Origin: Gnetum montanum
Taxonomy: Eukaryota > Streptophyta > Gnetopsida > Gnetales > Gnetaceae
Assembly (NCBI GenBank): GCA_015680685.1
Contig: MNCI01029688.1
Span: forward strand, 559,369-623,368
Length of the DNA stretch: 64,000 nt
Direction: 5' to 3'
Part shown: piece after piece, positions 38,440-49,222 of the stretch
How the letters are laid out: each line of letters starts with the position of its first letter
How positions within the stretch are numbered: the first letter of the stretch is position 1
Position numbers and translations under genes: made by a program
The notes under the pieces: model-generated
Database searches by the model: none
What the model saw: the letters and a program-made list of their open reading frames with translations, nothing else
Told to the model about the DNA's origin: nothing

Positions 38440-39000
38440 CGTGGGTTTAGGTAATATAGGTTAGACTTGATAATATCATTAACTACCCCTATCAAAATGA
38501 TGAGAAGATGTGTCTCATAGATGGACTCAAGAATTTCATTAAGGATAGTGTTCCATCTCTATATAAACTCTTGAAAAGTTTTGAGGGGTTTCTAATTGAT
38601 CTTCATTAGTTAATCTAGTACGGTTTCAAGTCTCAAGTTATACTTGAAGTAGTTAAAATGTGTAAAATCAAGTCCTCTAAAGATGTTATGAAGCCTCTTG
38701 ATATCACATGATATCAGTCTAAGGCTTTTCTAGTTAATGACATAAGGAATATACACATCACAGTATGCAACCAAGCTTACAATAACAAGCACTCGTAATG
38801 GAAGATAATTAGATGTGAATTGGAATCACCCTCACTATTATATTTGGTGAAGTGGTGAATTGGAATGCCAATAAGAAGAGTTATCTAGAGGATGGTGGAA
38901 TTGATGGGATCATCTTGATAGAAGTTCATGATTTTAATTATCTATGTGGTGGAGGAGTTAATCTTCCACAACTCTTCAATAAGGTCTTAGATCATTTACA
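38440..39000 (-). pseudogene. Gag core of the Tat-type element
   Basis: Minus-strand conceptual translation gives a degenerate gag segment containing F-R-G-L-D-F-T-H-F-N-Y-F-K-Y-N-L and a following L-K-T-F-Q-E-F-I-x-R-W pattern. This is typical of the retrotransposon gag domain (the family has F-x-x-x-Y-x-x-N and F-x-x-R-W). It contains several stops. It lies upstream of the protease on the same strand and fits as the start of the same broken element. Confidence 0.5.
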
Positions 39001-39651
39001 AGGTTTGATCCAAGACTTTTAGCATTCTTGCAAGTTGTGAAGTTTGGACTGATGATTGTGGAAGAAACTAGTCAGCCTAAGACTATGCAATGAACATTAG
39101 TATGGATGAAAGAGGCTAGATGATAATAGTAGTATGAGGATTAAATAGGAAGAATGAGATTTGAGTTGGAACTTACAAGACAAAGAAAGCAAAGAGGATG
39201 TAAGAGGCTTGTGAAGCTTGGGGTCTCAAAGAGGGGTTCACAGGGATGGGAAAGGGAGGTGGCATAAAGGACACTACAAGAAATGATCTTATAGAATGTG
39301 ATTAAGTTGCAAGGAGCATTTATGGGAATAATGAGGTAGACTAAGACACAAGTCAAGATTGATGTGCAATGATGATAGGTATTGGTCTGAATATGATGGG
39401 ATATACGAGAGACTAAGAAACCTAATCCATAGGAGATTCCAGGGATGCTAAGATAGTAATGGTTGTTTGGAAAGCTGATTGTTGGAATGGGTTACCTATT
39501 AATGTGTCTAGTTCATGCTCCACTTCGAACTCATCCTAGTACTCTCATTTTTTCCTCCAACCTAATCTTCTTAGTTATCTCATCAACATCTATTAGTTGT
39601 ATTAACTCCTAAGTTTATAAATCTATTAAGTGGTTTTGATCATAGGATAAG

Positions 39652-40177
39652 TGTAATGTCCCCATTATTAAATGATACTACTGAATAATGAAGATGGTTC
39701 CTCTTCATAACAAGTGCAATTGTTATTGTAACAAGATCCAAAAGGGAATGTTGTAATTGAGATCCAAATGGGTGCATTGTAATAATGAACATGTCCTTTT
39801 AGGTAACCTTTAGGGGGTTTGACCTAAGGCATTTATACCTAGGATTAGAGGTCATGCCAAGAATGGAGTGGCAAAGCTGGTACAGGAAAGTTACAAGAGC
39901 CTAGTGAAGTGGGACAGGAAGTGAATTGGCCATTTTTTTCTGGTTAAGTTGTAAGCCTAATTGTGATGGCAATTTTGGATTGACTCTAAGAGATAGATGT
40001 TGAAGGAAGAAAACCCCAAGGAACACTCTCAAAGCATGATTTAGATACACTATTTCATATTAATAAAGCATTCTTTTCTTTCTCTTCATGCACTTTCTCT
40101 ATTATTTACTTTACACATAATTTCTAATATAATGTAAATTTGACATTTGCTATGACATTTAAGAATGAGATGTCACA
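39652..40177 (+). repeat. 5' LTR of E3
   Basis: 526 bp, TGTAATGTCC...ATGTCACA. It aligns along its length with 44,354-44,864, including the shared block 'gtaacctttrggrggrttt' and the end block 'tctaatataatgtaaattt'. Confidence 0.9.
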
Positions 40178-40179
40178 AT

Positions 40180-40190
40180 TGGTATCAAAG
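40180..40190 (+). promoter_or_regulatory. Primer-binding site of E3 (initiator Met tRNA)
   Basis: TGGTATCAAAG starts 2 nt after the 5' LTR. Plant elements primed by initiator-Met tRNA normally read TGGTATCAGAGC; one substitution separates them. Confidence 0.8.
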
Positions 40191-41574
40191 AAAACCACAA
40201 TCCAAGGACCATTCAAAATCATGGGCCAACTACAACATGGATCTAATGATGAACCATGAAGCCATGACATAGGAAAAATCATTAATCATTACCAAATGCA
40301 TCATATGTCTATGATATTCCACCAAACAACAAAATTATTTTAGGTAAATCATTGACCAATGAAGATTTGATTATGCCTCTTCAAGATTTATCAATTACAA
40401 GAGATGTTGGTAAGACAAGGATACAATGGTCCAAGTAACTCTTACCCATCTAAATACTATAAATATTAATTAACTATGGTCATGTTAAGTTTCTCCTAAA
40501 AAATGTTAGTAACCATGACCTCAATTGATCTTCTTTTATTAAAATTCATTATCCTAAGCAACTTAGAGTCATTTATTAGTCATCATGTCTTCTATTTATC
40601 AACTTGGTAATATTGTTTTGGTAGAATAAGCTAGTTAAGATCTTTTAAAATCTTGAAAATTCAACTTCATTTTTGAAACCTAAGTCTATCTTCAATGCAT
40701 AGTACTTTTCAAGGTGATACTAATGGTACAAATTTCATTTCAATCTAACTTATAGTTTGAAAGATATTGATGTTTAAAGTTTCTCTTTTTATGTGTGTTA
40801 AATAATATTAAATTATTATTCTTTAAGAAAAAAAGAAAGAAAATATTTTTAAGGTGGGATGTCAGAGGTTTGAACCTAGGTCCCCTACTAATCCAATTTT
40901 ATTAAAATAATTACCCTAGAAACTACAATCATGAATGGCCCTTGTTGTTGGCTGTAGCAAGGCCTACCACATCATCATGCAAGGGCTGGTAGGTCTAGTT
41001 ACACAGTGTCACAACTAGTAAATGGCTAGTAGAAGCAAATCTCCTAGTCCTTCTACCAACCCACACACCACATTTTAGGCCTCTACCATCATTTCACACC
41101 ACCTCTACTATGCCCTGTGTTACCCTGCAACTGTCACAATCCATCACCTTCAAACTCTTGTTGATAGCACCTCTATCGCATCCATCAAATTCACCAACAA
41201 CAACCTTTTGTATGGGCCACACTAGTGTCATGTGGACCATGTTGTTCCATGTTTAGGATGCACAGCCCACACATAGGCCATGTCATTCCTTTGCGAGCTA
41301 TGCAACAATAACAGATGCCAAGCTAGCTTCGATTGATGATGCCACATTGCTTCCTTGCCTGCAGTCCACACAACACCCACTATTTTTGCTACCTAACTTC
41401 ACCACATCATCACCTATGCCTATTACCTACCACATTACACCTACTTCTCCATAGAAACCCTTTCCACATTTCTACTCCATACACCATTGTTGTTGCCTCC
41501 TATGCCACTATTTTCACCCCCTACATCGTAATCATTGAAAAATCTACCATGATTTATGGTTGTCTATGATGCCT
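40191..41574. other. E3 interior left part, no gene identified
   Basis: Leader-like DNA, then a Thr/His/Pro-type CA-rich stretch (41,040-41,570). The small plus-strand frame at 41,333-41,569 is low complexity (many CAC and TAC codons) and has no motif. I see no gag. Confidence 0.5.
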
Positions 41575-41835
41575 ATGAGCACCAACAACACCATCCATAA
41601 TAGCCCCTTTTGATTCTCCATGGGCACTAATAGCATCATCCATATTAGTTCCCTTTGACATCCTATAAACATTGGCAACACCATCCATAATGGCCCCTCC
41701 AGCATTCTGCAAGCATCAATAGCATTATCCATAATGACCCCTTTAGTGCTTCATAGAAACCAATAGTGCCACTAATAATGGCCCTTGCTAGCACCTCTAG
41801 ATACTAACAGTGCCATCCATAATGGTCTCTTCTAG
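41575..41835. repeat. 45-bp minisatellite in E3, six units
   Basis: The block ccatccataatrgccc recurs near 41,591, 41,636, 41,681, 41,726, 41,769 and 41,813, a period of 44-45 bp. Because 45 is divisible by three, the minus strand reads as a 15-residue repeat (L-W-M-V-L motifs) over about 60 codons. I regard that as a by-product of the period. Confidence 0.85.
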
Positions 41836-42780
41836 TGTTCCCAATTTTTCCATCAACTGATGGAAAAATCATATTTTTTCATTAATTGAAGGAAAAATTT
41901 TAAATTTTCATCAACTAACAGAGAATTCAAATTTTCATCTATTAAAACATTGGTTTAAAATTAGAAATGTGGAAAGGAATTTTTAAAAATGAAATTTGAC
42001 ATGTTAGTAGCATGTGAGATAAGAATTCCATAATTAAGCATGCCTATTCTAGAGTAGTACTGGGATGCATGACTTCTTAGGAAGTATTGTTTCTCATGCC
42101 AAAAGGTTCTTAACTCTAGAAGCTATAACTTTTGATTTTGGAAGCCTATTTTGACAAACAAAAAGTTGTTTCCTACAAATTTCAACCTTCTAGACTCAAT
42201 GGTAAAGTTAAATCTATCCTAGGAAACCTTGAAAATTAGTTTTTTCCTTTTACCTATATAGTATCTAAAGACCCTCAAAAGTTTAATTTTAGCATAACTC
42301 AAAACTACAACATCAAATTTTTTTAACATATGAATAGTCATTTTCAACATTTTTTATCCTTCTTAACTTAATTTTGAGGTTATATTTATCATTTGAGTAT
42401 CAAAAAATTTGATGATATTATGAAACTATGTCTTAAAAAGTCAACAACATAAGGATAACTGATCATGCCTTGTTGGAAACATAACCTTTGTAGATAGCCT
42501 TAAGATCTCTCTATGGAATGTTATGAGTTATATTACTAGAGTTAATGTCTTAAGGGTGGTAGAAAGGCCATTAAGATTTTTTTAATGTCATTAAATATTA
42601 CTAAAATTAGATAATGTATTAAATTAGTTATTGTTAATGTACTAGTTGATGAAACAAAATGCTCTTCAATGGTCAATAAAAGGTATATTAATTTATTTTG
42701 CAACAAAATCATGTGATAGAATAACATGGATAATCAAAATATTTTTTCAACAACATGTATGATACCCATGAAGAGAAATG
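41836..42780. other. E3 interior middle part, no gene identified
   Basis: AT-rich, no coding signal, and no repeats beyond a short duplicated 'atcaactgatggaaaaa'-type block at 41,850-41,940. Confidence 0.5.
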
Positions 42781-42800
42781 ATCCAAATGATAATCCCAGA

Positions 42801-43890
42801 ATGAGAATGAAAGTTGTAGCATACAACATGCTTTCAAGATTCTTAGCGAGTGACAAACAACATTCACTATGTGTTCATCATGGGCCTTAGATTGGCATGA
42901 ATATCAATATCCATGCATCTTAGTAGGATTAGAATTTTTAGATGTTGATGTTTTATGCCTACAAGAAGTCTTGTCATGGAATTTTGTATACCAATTCCAA
43001 CCAAACTTAGGAAAGATGGGATATAGAGGTATTTACAAGAAAGAAGTTTTTGTGGAAGTTCTTCTTTTGATCCATATAGAGTAGCCTCTTATGGAAATCA
43101 TAACATGGATGGTTGTATGATATTTTTTAAAAAGGCCAAGTTTGAATTGCTACAAATATTTGAATGGAGATTAGAAAAATATGATTTTTGAAATTCAAGA
43201 GCTTCAAGTGATGGAAAAGAAGGAATAGTCAAGACTTCTAAAAAATTACATAGCCTTGGTAGTTATTCTAAAAGTCCATCTATCATGAAGATGTATATGC
43301 ATGGTTAACATGCATTTGATTGTCAAATCAACATGTCTAGATGTTAGAGTATGTCAAGAAGCATACTTAATTAAGAAAATAGAAGAAAGTTTGAAGAATA
43401 AGTTATTCCCAAGTTATGTTGATCCAATGCCATTTATTCTTTATGGGGCCTTTAATGCAAAAGTTGAAAGTAGTGTTTATTAATTCTTAAAATATGGATT
43501 TGTAAAGGAATTCTTGGAAGATGAACTGGATTTGAAGAAGTTGTTTCTAATAATTCAACATGAAATTCCATTAGCCAATGTGTATTCTACATACTTTGAA
43601 GCTTCAATAAATAAATTAGATCATAGAATTTAGGAACAGAGGATGTTGATGGATAGCATTCATCAAGAACCATAGTTTACCAATTACTCTGCTATCATTA
43701 ATAAGGATGGATCAACAAAATTTTTTATTTGAGATCATAGATTATATTTTCTATGATGCTTAATTCTTCCAAGTTACCAAGTTTTTAGGGGTAATTTCTA
43801 AAGAAGAAGTGGAGAAGAATCAAGATCAAGCTTTGACATCTCAAACAAGACCATCTAATCATATATCACTTATGGTAGAATTATAATTAC
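42801..43890 (+). pseudogene. Captured CCR4/nocturnin-type nuclease (EEP domain), decayed and intronless
   Basis: This family removes mRNA poly(A) tails in the cytoplasm. Its landmarks occur in order over ~1.09 kb, in three changing frames: V-V-A-Y-N-M-L (42,813-42,833; metal-binding Asn kept); C-S-S-W-A-L-D-W then D-V-L-C-L-Q-E-V (42,944-42,972; catalytic Glu kept); M-D-G-C-M-I-F-F-K (about 43,105-43,131); an H-x-x-x-K-x-x-x-x-D-V-R segment (from 43,310); Y-G-A-F-N (about 43,442-43,456; the family's G-D-F-N, Asp lost); M-D-S-x-x-x-E-P-x-F-T-N; and S-N-H-I-S-L (about 43,853-43,870; family S-D-H). No intron interrupts the domain, unlike plant host genes, so it looks like a reverse-transcribed cDNA. 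Stops, frameshifts and two lost catalytic aspartates make it dead. Confidence 0.75.
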
Positions 43891-44353
43891 TCCCATCAGT
43901 TCATAAGTTTGATTAAGATCAAGAAGTATCTCACTCTTATTTTTATTGATAAATATTATTATATTCTTCATTCTTTAATTTATATTTTAAATAGATAAGT
44001 AAAATATCTAAGGTAATGTAAGTTGGAATAAATGATTTTCCCTACCTTCACTTGGGTAACTAGATTCGAGTTGTACTTTATGTGACCCTAGTTAGGATTG
44101 GTGATTGGTGATTGGTAGATCTTTAATTCACCTTTTGTCATTATCATAGAAAATTAAGTATTAAGAAAGTAATATTTAATTTTCCATTTATTTTTCTCAC
44201 ATATATCTTGTTTGCAGAGTGAGTAAGAAACAACTTCAAGTCCAAAAGGAGAAATCAAATTATTGAAGCATAGGATTATAATAGAAGTACTTGAGCTAGA
44301 AAAAGGTAGTCAATGTGGACTCATTTGAGGATGAATAAAATCTGAGGATAGAT

Positions 44354-44864
44354 TATAACATCTCCATTTCCAAATGATGTTACTACATAATGAAGATGGT
44401 GCCTCATCATGACAAGTGTTAAAGACCTGAAAGGACATGTTGTAATTAAGACCTAAAAGGATGCTTTGTAATAACGGATGTGTCTCTGAAGGTAACCTTT
44501 GGAGGATTTGACCTAAGGCATTTCTACTTGGGCTTCGATGTATTGCTAGGCATGGAGTGGAAAATCCAATATAGGAAAGTTACAAGAGCTGGGTGAAGTG
44601 GGATAGGAGGTGGATTGGCCATCCCTTCTAGCTAGGTTGTAGGCCTAACCATGGTGCCAGTGCTAGATTGCCTCTACGGGATAGATGTTGAAGGAAGAAA
44701 ACGCCAGGAACACTCTCAAATCATTATCCAAATACGTTGTTCCATATCAATAAAGAATTTTTTTCTATCTCTTCATGCACTTTCTCAATTATTTTCTTTG
44801 TGCATAATGTCTAATATAATGTAAATTTGATGTTTTCTATGACATCCAAGAACATGATGTCACA
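44354..44864 (+). repeat. 3' LTR of E3
   Basis: 511 bp, partner of 39,652-40,177. A purine-rich tract (gaggatagat, 44,345-44,353 region) directly precedes it and is the likely second-strand primer site. Confidence 0.85.
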
Positions 44865-45184
44865 GTAAGGGAATATACTATTTCCAATTTTAATGGATGA
44901 TTTCAAACTAACACTTAGCATCAAATTCTAAGCATGGAATGAGGAGGCCAGCCTAGATCTTAGTGCAAATGAAGGTATAGTACTCCTCATTAGTGATCGT
45001 AAGCTCAGGTTCTTGTCTACGCTATCTAAGTGATTACCTACATTCAATGACTATCAAATCCTTAAAATCATAGACACGAACTACTTCCTGATTAGCATCC
45101 ATGTGTGTTATGGTATGAGGTAAAACTATTGAATAATGAAAAATCATAACGAGGATATCATAATAAATAATTAGCCAAGTATCT

Positions 45185-45315
45185 TAGCATGTGAGACTAC
45201 ATAGCCTGTGGGAGTCCCAGTGTATGAGCTACTCAATATGTGGGAGTCTTAGCATGTGAGCTGCCTATTGTGTAGAAGTCTCATCGTGTGAGCTACTAAT
45301 CATGTGGAAGCCTTG
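45185..45315. repeat. 32-bp minisatellite, four units
   Basis: Units beginning agcatgtgagctac recur near 45,187, 45,219, 45,251 and 45,283, each with a second half of the type 'tatgtgggagtct'. The CATGTG/GTGGGA words are those of the ~190-bp arrays, which suggests a distant relation. Two more blocks of the type 'ccaatgtgtgggactay' lie at 46,493 and 46,570. Confidence 0.65.
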
Positions 45316-45349
45316 ATGTGTAAAACTATTATTGAAGAGTTTTCTATTG

Positions 45350-45745
45350 TTAGTCACATGTTGGATCTTAGAGAAACCCAACACCAACATAAGGTTATTA
45401 CAAATATAAGTGGTTGTAGGTCACACACAAGGCTTTAGGAAGACCTAGCACTAAATTTTGAAATTGATGTAGATGAAATTAATGGAAGGATATACATTGG
45501 ACTTCAAGAAAACCCAAGAAACTTTTAAAAATTTAAACATAGCAAGATTGGTTGCAAATTATATGCTGGGTTTTGAGAAAATCCAAATAGAACTTTAGAA
45601 ACCAAAGAAACCAAGTTTGGGGTAGGCAACATGTTTTGTTTTAAGAAAAACCAATACAAATTTGAAGGTTCCAAGATACACACTAGGTTTTGAAAAAAAT
45701 CTAAAATAGATGTGCAAGTCAAGACAGGTTCAAAACCTAAGGACA
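45350..45745. repeat. ~67-bp degenerate tandem repeat, about six units
   Basis: The pattern 'tacacactgggttttgagaaaaccca' recurs in diverged form near 45,355, 45,420, 45,489, 45,557, 45,625 and 45,690. The spacing is regular, 65-69 bp. No coding frame follows the period. Confidence 0.6.
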
Positions 45746-45749
45746 ATAA

Positions 45750-47295
45750 CTAACAAGAAAATTTTGCATAGCAGATTTTAACAAAGTTAAGCGAAGGTCC
45801 TTCTAGCACCTAAAAAATTCAATGTAGAATAGTTTTACTTATGGATCCATGGGCCCCAAAAGAAAGGATCTAGAGTGTTGTGGATGACCATGTTGATCAC
45901 ACAAGGACTTACAAATCTATTATTGAAATGTAAATTAAGAATTGAAAATGTATGTAATGGTAATTTAAATGTTAGATCTAAGAGTAGGGAAATGAGAAAT
46001 GAGTGTAGCAAAATACAAGAAACTACAAACTTGTACTAAAAATGCTAAAAAATTTGTAGAAACAAAAGTTTAGAGAATACAAGTTAAGAGCTTTAGATGC
46101 CAAAGAGATCAAAGAGAATGCTTGGAATTCAATGCAGACAATAGGATGTGTTCTACAATAGGATCTACCTTCAAATATCTCATACAATATGCTCTTTGGA
46201 CTTTTCTCACCATTAGTTTTCTCTAGTATGTTGATCTACATTAAGGAAAAAATGATTATGGACTCTTAGAGATTTGCATTGCTTTAAAAGTCTCAAGTTC
46301 AGCCAAATGCCAAATGATCCAAAAGTCCTTTAAATGAAGAAAATTTGGGTTTAAATAGGCTATATAAGTCCTAGTTTACTATTGATTAATTATGTCATGA
46401 TTACTGCCAAATTTTTTAAAAACTCTACAACTATTCTGAATACTTTCTTGGTAGCGTGTGAGTAATTTTAGCTAATTCCTTGCCTTATACACTACCCAAT
46501 GTGTGGGACTACGGTGGCTCACATGTGGATTTAAAAACCAAATTCCACATGCTATTTCTGTAGGTTGTCCAATGTGTGGGACTATAATGCTCAATGTTTG
46601 AGGTGAGTTTGAGGTGAAAATACCAAATTTTAGAGCTTATGCTACATTTTCAAACCACAAAATCTGGATTGTATGGAATTTGTAGCTTGTGGAGTACTTT
46701 TTGGCTTCCACAAGCAAGGATACAAGAAATTGATGGCCTATGAAGCATTTTTAGCCTTTACAAGCTAAGATGCATGAGATCTATAATGTGTGAGTTGTAG
46801 ATCTCAATTATTACATTGAAGACTACCTTAAATTCCATCAATACAATGCCATAATGTATGATTTTTGGGGAAAATAAGGCAGTTGAATCAACCTTTATAT
46901 TTCCACCAAATTACAACAAAAATTTTGGCTTTGGGTTTTTGTATCCTGTAACATGATTTTTTCCGTGAGGTGTTTCATTGGACAGCAATATTTTGGATGT
47001 TCATATTAGAAGATGTTAAATCTATCATCTTCCTTAGAATCAAAATTTATAATTGTATCTACTACTACAACTTTTTCATTTGTTGATAACTATCCCTATC
47101 TATTTTCTTATCCTTTTCTTTTTCTTATGCTAGTCTCTACATTTTTCATTCTCTACTCATTCATCCAAGAAATTCCACATTTTATTCACCATTTCCACTA
47201 TCTCAACAATGCATTTCTGCATTAACAAATTTTTCCATGAAATCATATCATTATATGGTGTCTCTTCTTCTTGGTTATTCATAAATTTGGACCTC
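45750..47295. other. Unassigned DNA left of the 12.8-kb element
   Basis: No gene I can support. The last 300 bp (47,000-47,295), read on the minus strand, give a Glu/Lys-rich frame that could continue the minus-strand element whose gag lies at 60.4-61.1 kb, on the other side of the 12.8-kb insertion. The small plus-strand frame at 47,013-47,225 has no motif. Confidence 0.4.
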
Positions 47296-47764
47296 CTTAT
47301 TGTTGGCACATTTGACCATTTCATAGAACAGTTGGACTATCTTATCAAAAATTGGAACATCGTATGGTTGAAAATTTAGAAGTAAACATGTAGCTTTAAG
47401 GTTATGGGTTGATGGGTGTTTTGGAGAAGTTATTCATTGTTAAATAAAATGATGTTAAGACCTTCTTGAGATAAAAAATTAAAGTGCCAAATTATTCCTT
47501 TGTTGGAGATTGAAAGATAGTACAATAACAGGCAAATTGATAGGAGGAAGAAGAGGAAACGTGGTTATATAAAGACAACAACATGTGCAGTGTGCTATAT
47601 TACAAGGCAAGGTGACGATTCAATGTTAAGCTAGGAAAAATATGCACAAAAAATTGATCTAAAAGCCAATAGTGGAGATTAGAACTTTGAAGTATGGAAA
47701 TGGCATTCGATTGACTGAAGCGTGTCAAGATTACGTAGACCATATTTTCTAATAATGTATAATT

Positions 47765-48480
47765 TAAAGATTTGCTAGATAGAGCTCTTCGGTATGAAGA
47801 GGTTTGGAGGCGTTGGTGAAAATCCAAGTGGAGAAGGTCAGATGCATCATTTCTGCCATTCATATCAGCCGCGATGGGTTGATCAACTTGCTGGTTGAAA
47901 CGTTGACGCTGCTGCTCACAGGGTTGGGCTGCAGGAGCTCTGGGAGATGATCGAGTAGTTGTTTGTGCTCAATGGTGTGCTGAATCTTGATGATTTTATT
48001 CCCGTGCTTGAGTTGTTTTATTTTTAGGGCTATGTCTACTACATAAAAAGGGTGAGCAAGAAGTGGAACATATGTGTGAGTGAGGTAATAGATGATCACT
48101 GGAAGCGTATGCAGAGCACAGAAAAGTACACTTCTCAAGATCTAGTGTATGTTCTCCTGCAACTGGCAGCAACTGGCAGTCAATCCACAAATTGGCCTCA
48201 GCCGAACAAGGGTAAAGGCGTACACGTAGGAAATCGTCGCCGATGGAATTGAAAGCTCTGCAACTCTCATGAAATCTGGACTCATAGAGTTTTTCTGAAA
48301 CCTCACGTTAATTGAATGAGTCAAAGAGGAACTTGATTCAATAGTAGATCGTACTCGATGAAATTGTGAAAGAAACAACGCATCTGCATCTAGTGGCACC
48401 ATTGCTGGTTATACGCTTAACCAGGGAGACCTTCACCGTTAACAGTTACTTTTCTGGTGGTCGATGGAATTATGATGAAT
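47765..48480 (+). pseudogene. Captured cytochrome P450 coding segment in U3 of the 5' LTR
   Basis: Plant A-type (CYP71-clan-like) P450 sequence, sense to the element. P450s are haem mono-oxygenases of the ER membrane. Seen in order: E-M-I-E then L-F-V-L-N-G-V-L-N-L-D-D-F-I-P (47,941-47,992); G-Y-V-Y-Y-I-K-R-V-S-K-K-W; V-I-D-D-H; D-L-V-Y-V-L-L-Q-L-A (about 48,140-48,170). The I-helix I-V-A-D-G-I-E-S-S-A-T is at 48,229-48,265, then V-K-E-E-L-D-S-I-V-D. The K-helix I-V-K-E-T-T-H-L-H (about 48,364-48,390) has its E-x-x-R arginine as His. About 12-15 residues between the last two blocks are missing. The haem-binding Cys loop is absent. No intron is visible. Stops and frameshifts make it non-coding now. 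Confidence 0.82.
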
Positions 48481-49214
48481 GTTTTTCCACGAAGATGAGG
48501 GTAACATCAACATGTTACCTCCTCCTTTGGTTAAAACAAGCCAGATCTGATGCCACTGCCGACACCTGCTATTTCGATGGTGCCATTAGTAACAATGGAG
48601 ACAACATTGTTCTAGATGTCAAATGCAGCTACAATTATTTTTCTATTTAAAATAATACAAGAAATTCAAGGAATAAGGGATAGAGAAACAAAGGACAGAA
48701 CCGTCGTAAGCTCTGCATCAACGATACCTTGGGTTTCACAACAGCAAGTGTTGTGGATTATGGATACGACTATTTTAAGAAAGGTTCCCTTAACCATTAT
48801 CCAAAAATATAACACAAAAAAATTAAATTAAAATTATTCAATTAATACATGCATAGTGTTAGATAATTAATGAATTAAGACATGCATAGTGTTAGATATA
48901 CTTTGACAATATTACATTGAAAAAGAGAAAAGAAATTTTTGGGGATATTTTTGGGATATTTGTGTAACTAAAAGGGGATATTTAGTTAGTATCCATTTTA
49001 TTTCTAAATTCCATGATAATTATAGCTAATTCTAAATTACCAAAAAACACATGCCAATGTTAGCATGATTTTCTCCTAACTTTATGTCTAAGTTACAACT
49101 TCCTAACTTGTTGGGCAAGTAATATCTCCTAACTTGTTGGGCAAGTTATAACTTCCTTACTTTGGAGAGAATTTAGCAAAGATATTTTGGAATATGTAAC
49201 TACTCATGAGACCC

Positions 49215-49222
49215 TATAAAAA
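49215..49222 (+). promoter_or_regulatory. TATA box of the 5' LTR
   Basis: TATAAAAA in a CCC-TATAAAAAGGC context, conserved in the partner LTR at 58,872. Transcription would start near 49,245, giving a U3 of about 1.95 kb that includes the P450-derived segment. Confidence 0.7.

Larger units (their letters stand above)
25300..39000 (-). mobile_element. Broken minus-strand Tat-type Ty3 element, interrupted twice
   Basis: Pieces in the order and orientation of one element: gag (39,000-38,440), gag tail and protease (37,853-36,500), RT start (28,400-27,721), RT remainder (26,448-25,900) and an extra RNase H (25,830-25,301). The pol frame is cut by a solo LTR (26,454-27,715). It is also cut by an ~8-kb block (about 28.4-36.5 kb) holding a tandem array and a plus-strand gene. 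No integrase and no LTRs were found. That all pieces belong to one insertion is inference from order and strand. Confidence 0.55.
39652..44864 (+). mobile_element. LTR retrotransposon E3 (5.2 kb) carrying a captured CCR4-like gene
   Basis: Direct LTRs at 39,652-40,177 and 44,354-44,864 begin TGTAATGTCC (TATAACATCT in the right copy) and end ATGTCACA. The flanks are ATAAG (39,647-39,651) and GTAAG (44,865-44,869), a 5-bp target duplication with one change. TGGTATCAAAG at 40,180 matches the initiator-Met tRNA primer-binding site. I see no gag, protease, RT or integrase in the 4.2-kb interior; it holds a 45-bp minisatellite and a decayed CCR4-type nuclease sequence. The element is therefore a non-autonomous carrier of host sequence. 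Confidence 0.85.

Noticed and set aside
40860-40900. tRNA-like T-arm words (gtttgaacc) as a tRNA gene
   Set aside because: I could not fold an acceptor, D-arm and anticodon arm around it.
41544-41732. Minus-strand 62-codon frame with 15-residue repeats as a real protein
   Set aside because: It arises from a 45-bp tandem repeat whose period is a multiple of three; no start context or conservation is visible.
47600-48402. Overlapping minus-strand open frames in the LTR (also 57,279-57,869) conserved between the two copies
   Set aside because: They are antisense to the P450-derived segment. Conservation only reflects the LTR duplication, and they have no motifs of their own.
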